A stretch of DNA of 14,072 nt from Spirochaetaceae bacterium. GTDB taxonomy: Bacteria; Spirochaetota; Spirochaetia; DSM-27196; SKKC01. Within the stretch, counting starts at the first letter, position 1; every line of letters starts with the position of its first letter. The stretch spans positions 1 through 14,072 of the forward strand of contig PUOG01000050.1 in NCBI GenBank assembly GCA_003552745.1, read 5' to 3'. The notes beneath the pieces are model-generated. The model was not told the DNA's origin. It was given only the letters and a program-made list of their open reading frames with translations, and did no database searches. The position numbers and the translations under genes were made by a program. Positions 13,154-14,072 of this stretch are shown here, piece after piece.

Positions 13154-14072
13154 ATGGATTATGTCGAAAGAGTAGTCGAAAGCATTAAGCGTCGAGATCC
13201 GGCGCAACCTGAGTTCCACCAGGCGGTGGGCGAGGTCTTCGAGTCACTGGTTCCGGTTCTGAGTGAACGACCGGAATACGAAGAAGCCGGTATTCTCGAG
13301 CGTCTGGCCGAGCCCGACCGGGTAGTCATGTTCCGGATAACGTGGCTCGATGATGCCGGGCGCGTTCGTGTGAACCGTGGGTTCAGGGTTCAGGCAACAA
13401 ATGCTCTCGGACCGTACAAGGGAGGGTTGCGCTTCCACCCGACGGTGAATCTGAGCATTCTCAAGTTCCTCGGATTCGAGCAGGTGTTCAAGAACGCGCT
13501 CACCACACTCCCCCTCGGCGCCGGCAAGGGCGGTGCCGATTTCGATCCGAAGGGCAAGAGCGACACGGAGGTTATGCGCTTCTGTCAGAGCTTCATGACC
13601 GAACTCTCCCGGCATATCGGCCCGGATACCGATGTCCCTGCCGGCGACATCGGTGTGGGTGCGCGCGAGATCGGCTTTCTCTATGGCCAGTACAAGAGGA
13701 TGACGAACGAGGTCACCGGCGTTCTCACCGGAAAGTCGGTCGGGTGGGGCGGATCGCTGATTCGACCGGAGGCGACCGGATACGGGACCGTCTATTTCGC
13801 CGCGGAGATGCTGAAAGCTGCGAACCTGTCGTTCGACGACCAGCCGTGCGTCATCTCCGGTTCAGGCAATGTCGCCCAGTACACGTGTCGGAAACTGATC
13901 GAGCTCGGCGCGAAGCCTGTTTCGATGTCCGATTCCGGCGGAACCATCTATGACAAGGACGGCATCGACGAAGAGAAGCTCGTGTGGATCATGGATCTGA
14001 AGAACAAGCGGCGTGGTCGAATTCACGAATACGCAAACGAGTTCAAATGTGAGTACCGTGAGGGCGCTCTGC
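13154..14072 (+). CDS. gdhA: NADP-type glutamate dehydrogenase (partial, runs off the window end)
   Basis: The first 306 codons of hexameric glutamate dehydrogenase, which aminates 2-oxoglutarate with ammonium and NAD(P)H; the family is about 450 residues, so roughly the last third is missing. The sequence is collinear with E. coli GdhA from its N-terminal helix: RVNRGFRVQ, GPYKGGLRFHP (Lys89), FKNALTTLPLGAGKGG (Lys113, catalytic Lys125), DVPAGDIGVG (Asp165), SLIRPEATGYG and the Rossmann glycine motif GSGNVAQY (236-243). The lysine and aspartate numbers equal those of the Clostridium symbiosum enzyme. The ATG at 13154 is the start; a nearby ATG at 13161 is out of frame and stops at once. Only a weak TGGA precedes it. 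Coenzyme preference is inferred from similarity to the anabolic E. coli type. Confidence 0.95.
   Translation, partial: MDYVERVVESIKRRDPAQPEFHQAVGEVFESLVPVLSERPEYEEAGILERLAEPDRVVMFRITWLDDAGRVRVNRGFRVQATNALGPYKGGLRFHPTVNLSILKFLGFEQVFKNALTTLPLGAGKGGADFDPKGKSDTEVMRFCQSFMTELSRHIGPDTDVPAGDIGVGAREIGFLYGQYKRMTNEVTGVLTGKSVGWGGSLIRPEATGYGTVYFAAEMLKAANLSFDDQPCVISGSGNVAQYTCRKLIELGAKPVSMSDSGGTIYDKDGIDEEKLVWIMDLKNKRRGRIHEYANEFKCEYREGAL

Overview
The window (about 14 kb, moderately GC-rich, coding on both strands) looks like ordinary chromosome from a Gram-negative-type bacterium with an outer membrane. The combination of a CHASE2 adenylate cyclase, a secreted FecR-domain protein and several small beta-barrel-like proteins suggests a free-living spirochaete (Spirochaetaceae-like). 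That placement is an inference; there is no rRNA or other phylogenetic marker to confirm it. I count 13 genes, two of them cut by the window edges. I found no tRNA, rRNA, CRISPR array, prophage or intact insertion sequence.

Layout. Positions 1-61 (minus) hold the signal-peptide start of an exported protein. 238-759 (minus) is a HemG-type flavodoxin. Between it and cfa lies a 137-bp inverted-repeat element (843-979) that looks like a non-autonomous mobile element. 1064-2182 (plus) is cyclopropane-fatty-acid synthase, followed by a small secreted beta-barrel-like protein (2265-2765), an adrenodoxin-type [2Fe-2S] ferredoxin (2961-3284) and a long-chain acyl-CoA ligase-like enzyme (3404-5131). 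This left half is mostly lipid and redox metabolism.

The middle is the most distinctive part. A three-gene plus-strand operon encodes a small exported protein of unknown function (5192-5650), a 456-residue beta-barrel-like protein overlapping it by an ATGA (5647-7017), and a secreted FecR-domain protein (7044-7739). It converges on a 902-residue membrane adenylate cyclase with an extracytoplasmic CHASE2 sensor (7797-10505, minus). All four products are predicted to lie in or face the envelope, and one makes cAMP, so this is the best candidate in the window for an undescribed envelope-signalling module. The functional link rests only on adjacency and domain types.

The right part has a DedA/VTT-family membrane protein with a clear intrinsic terminator (minus), a divergent GH20 beta-N-acetylhexosaminidase without a signal peptide, and the first 306 codons of NADP-type glutamate dehydrogenase.

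Regulation. Several upstream regions carry TTG-type -35 boxes about 17 bp from -10 boxes of the form TAnnnT, some with an extended TGn. For the GH20 gene (TTGACA, 17 bp, TATCGT, 8 nt, ATG) and the acyl-CoA ligase gene (TTGTCT, 17 bp, TACCGT, 7 nt, ATG) the predicted transcription start falls on or next to the start codon, so both may be translated from leaderless mRNAs. Most other genes have clear Shine-Dalgarno sequences, and several starts given here were chosen on that basis.
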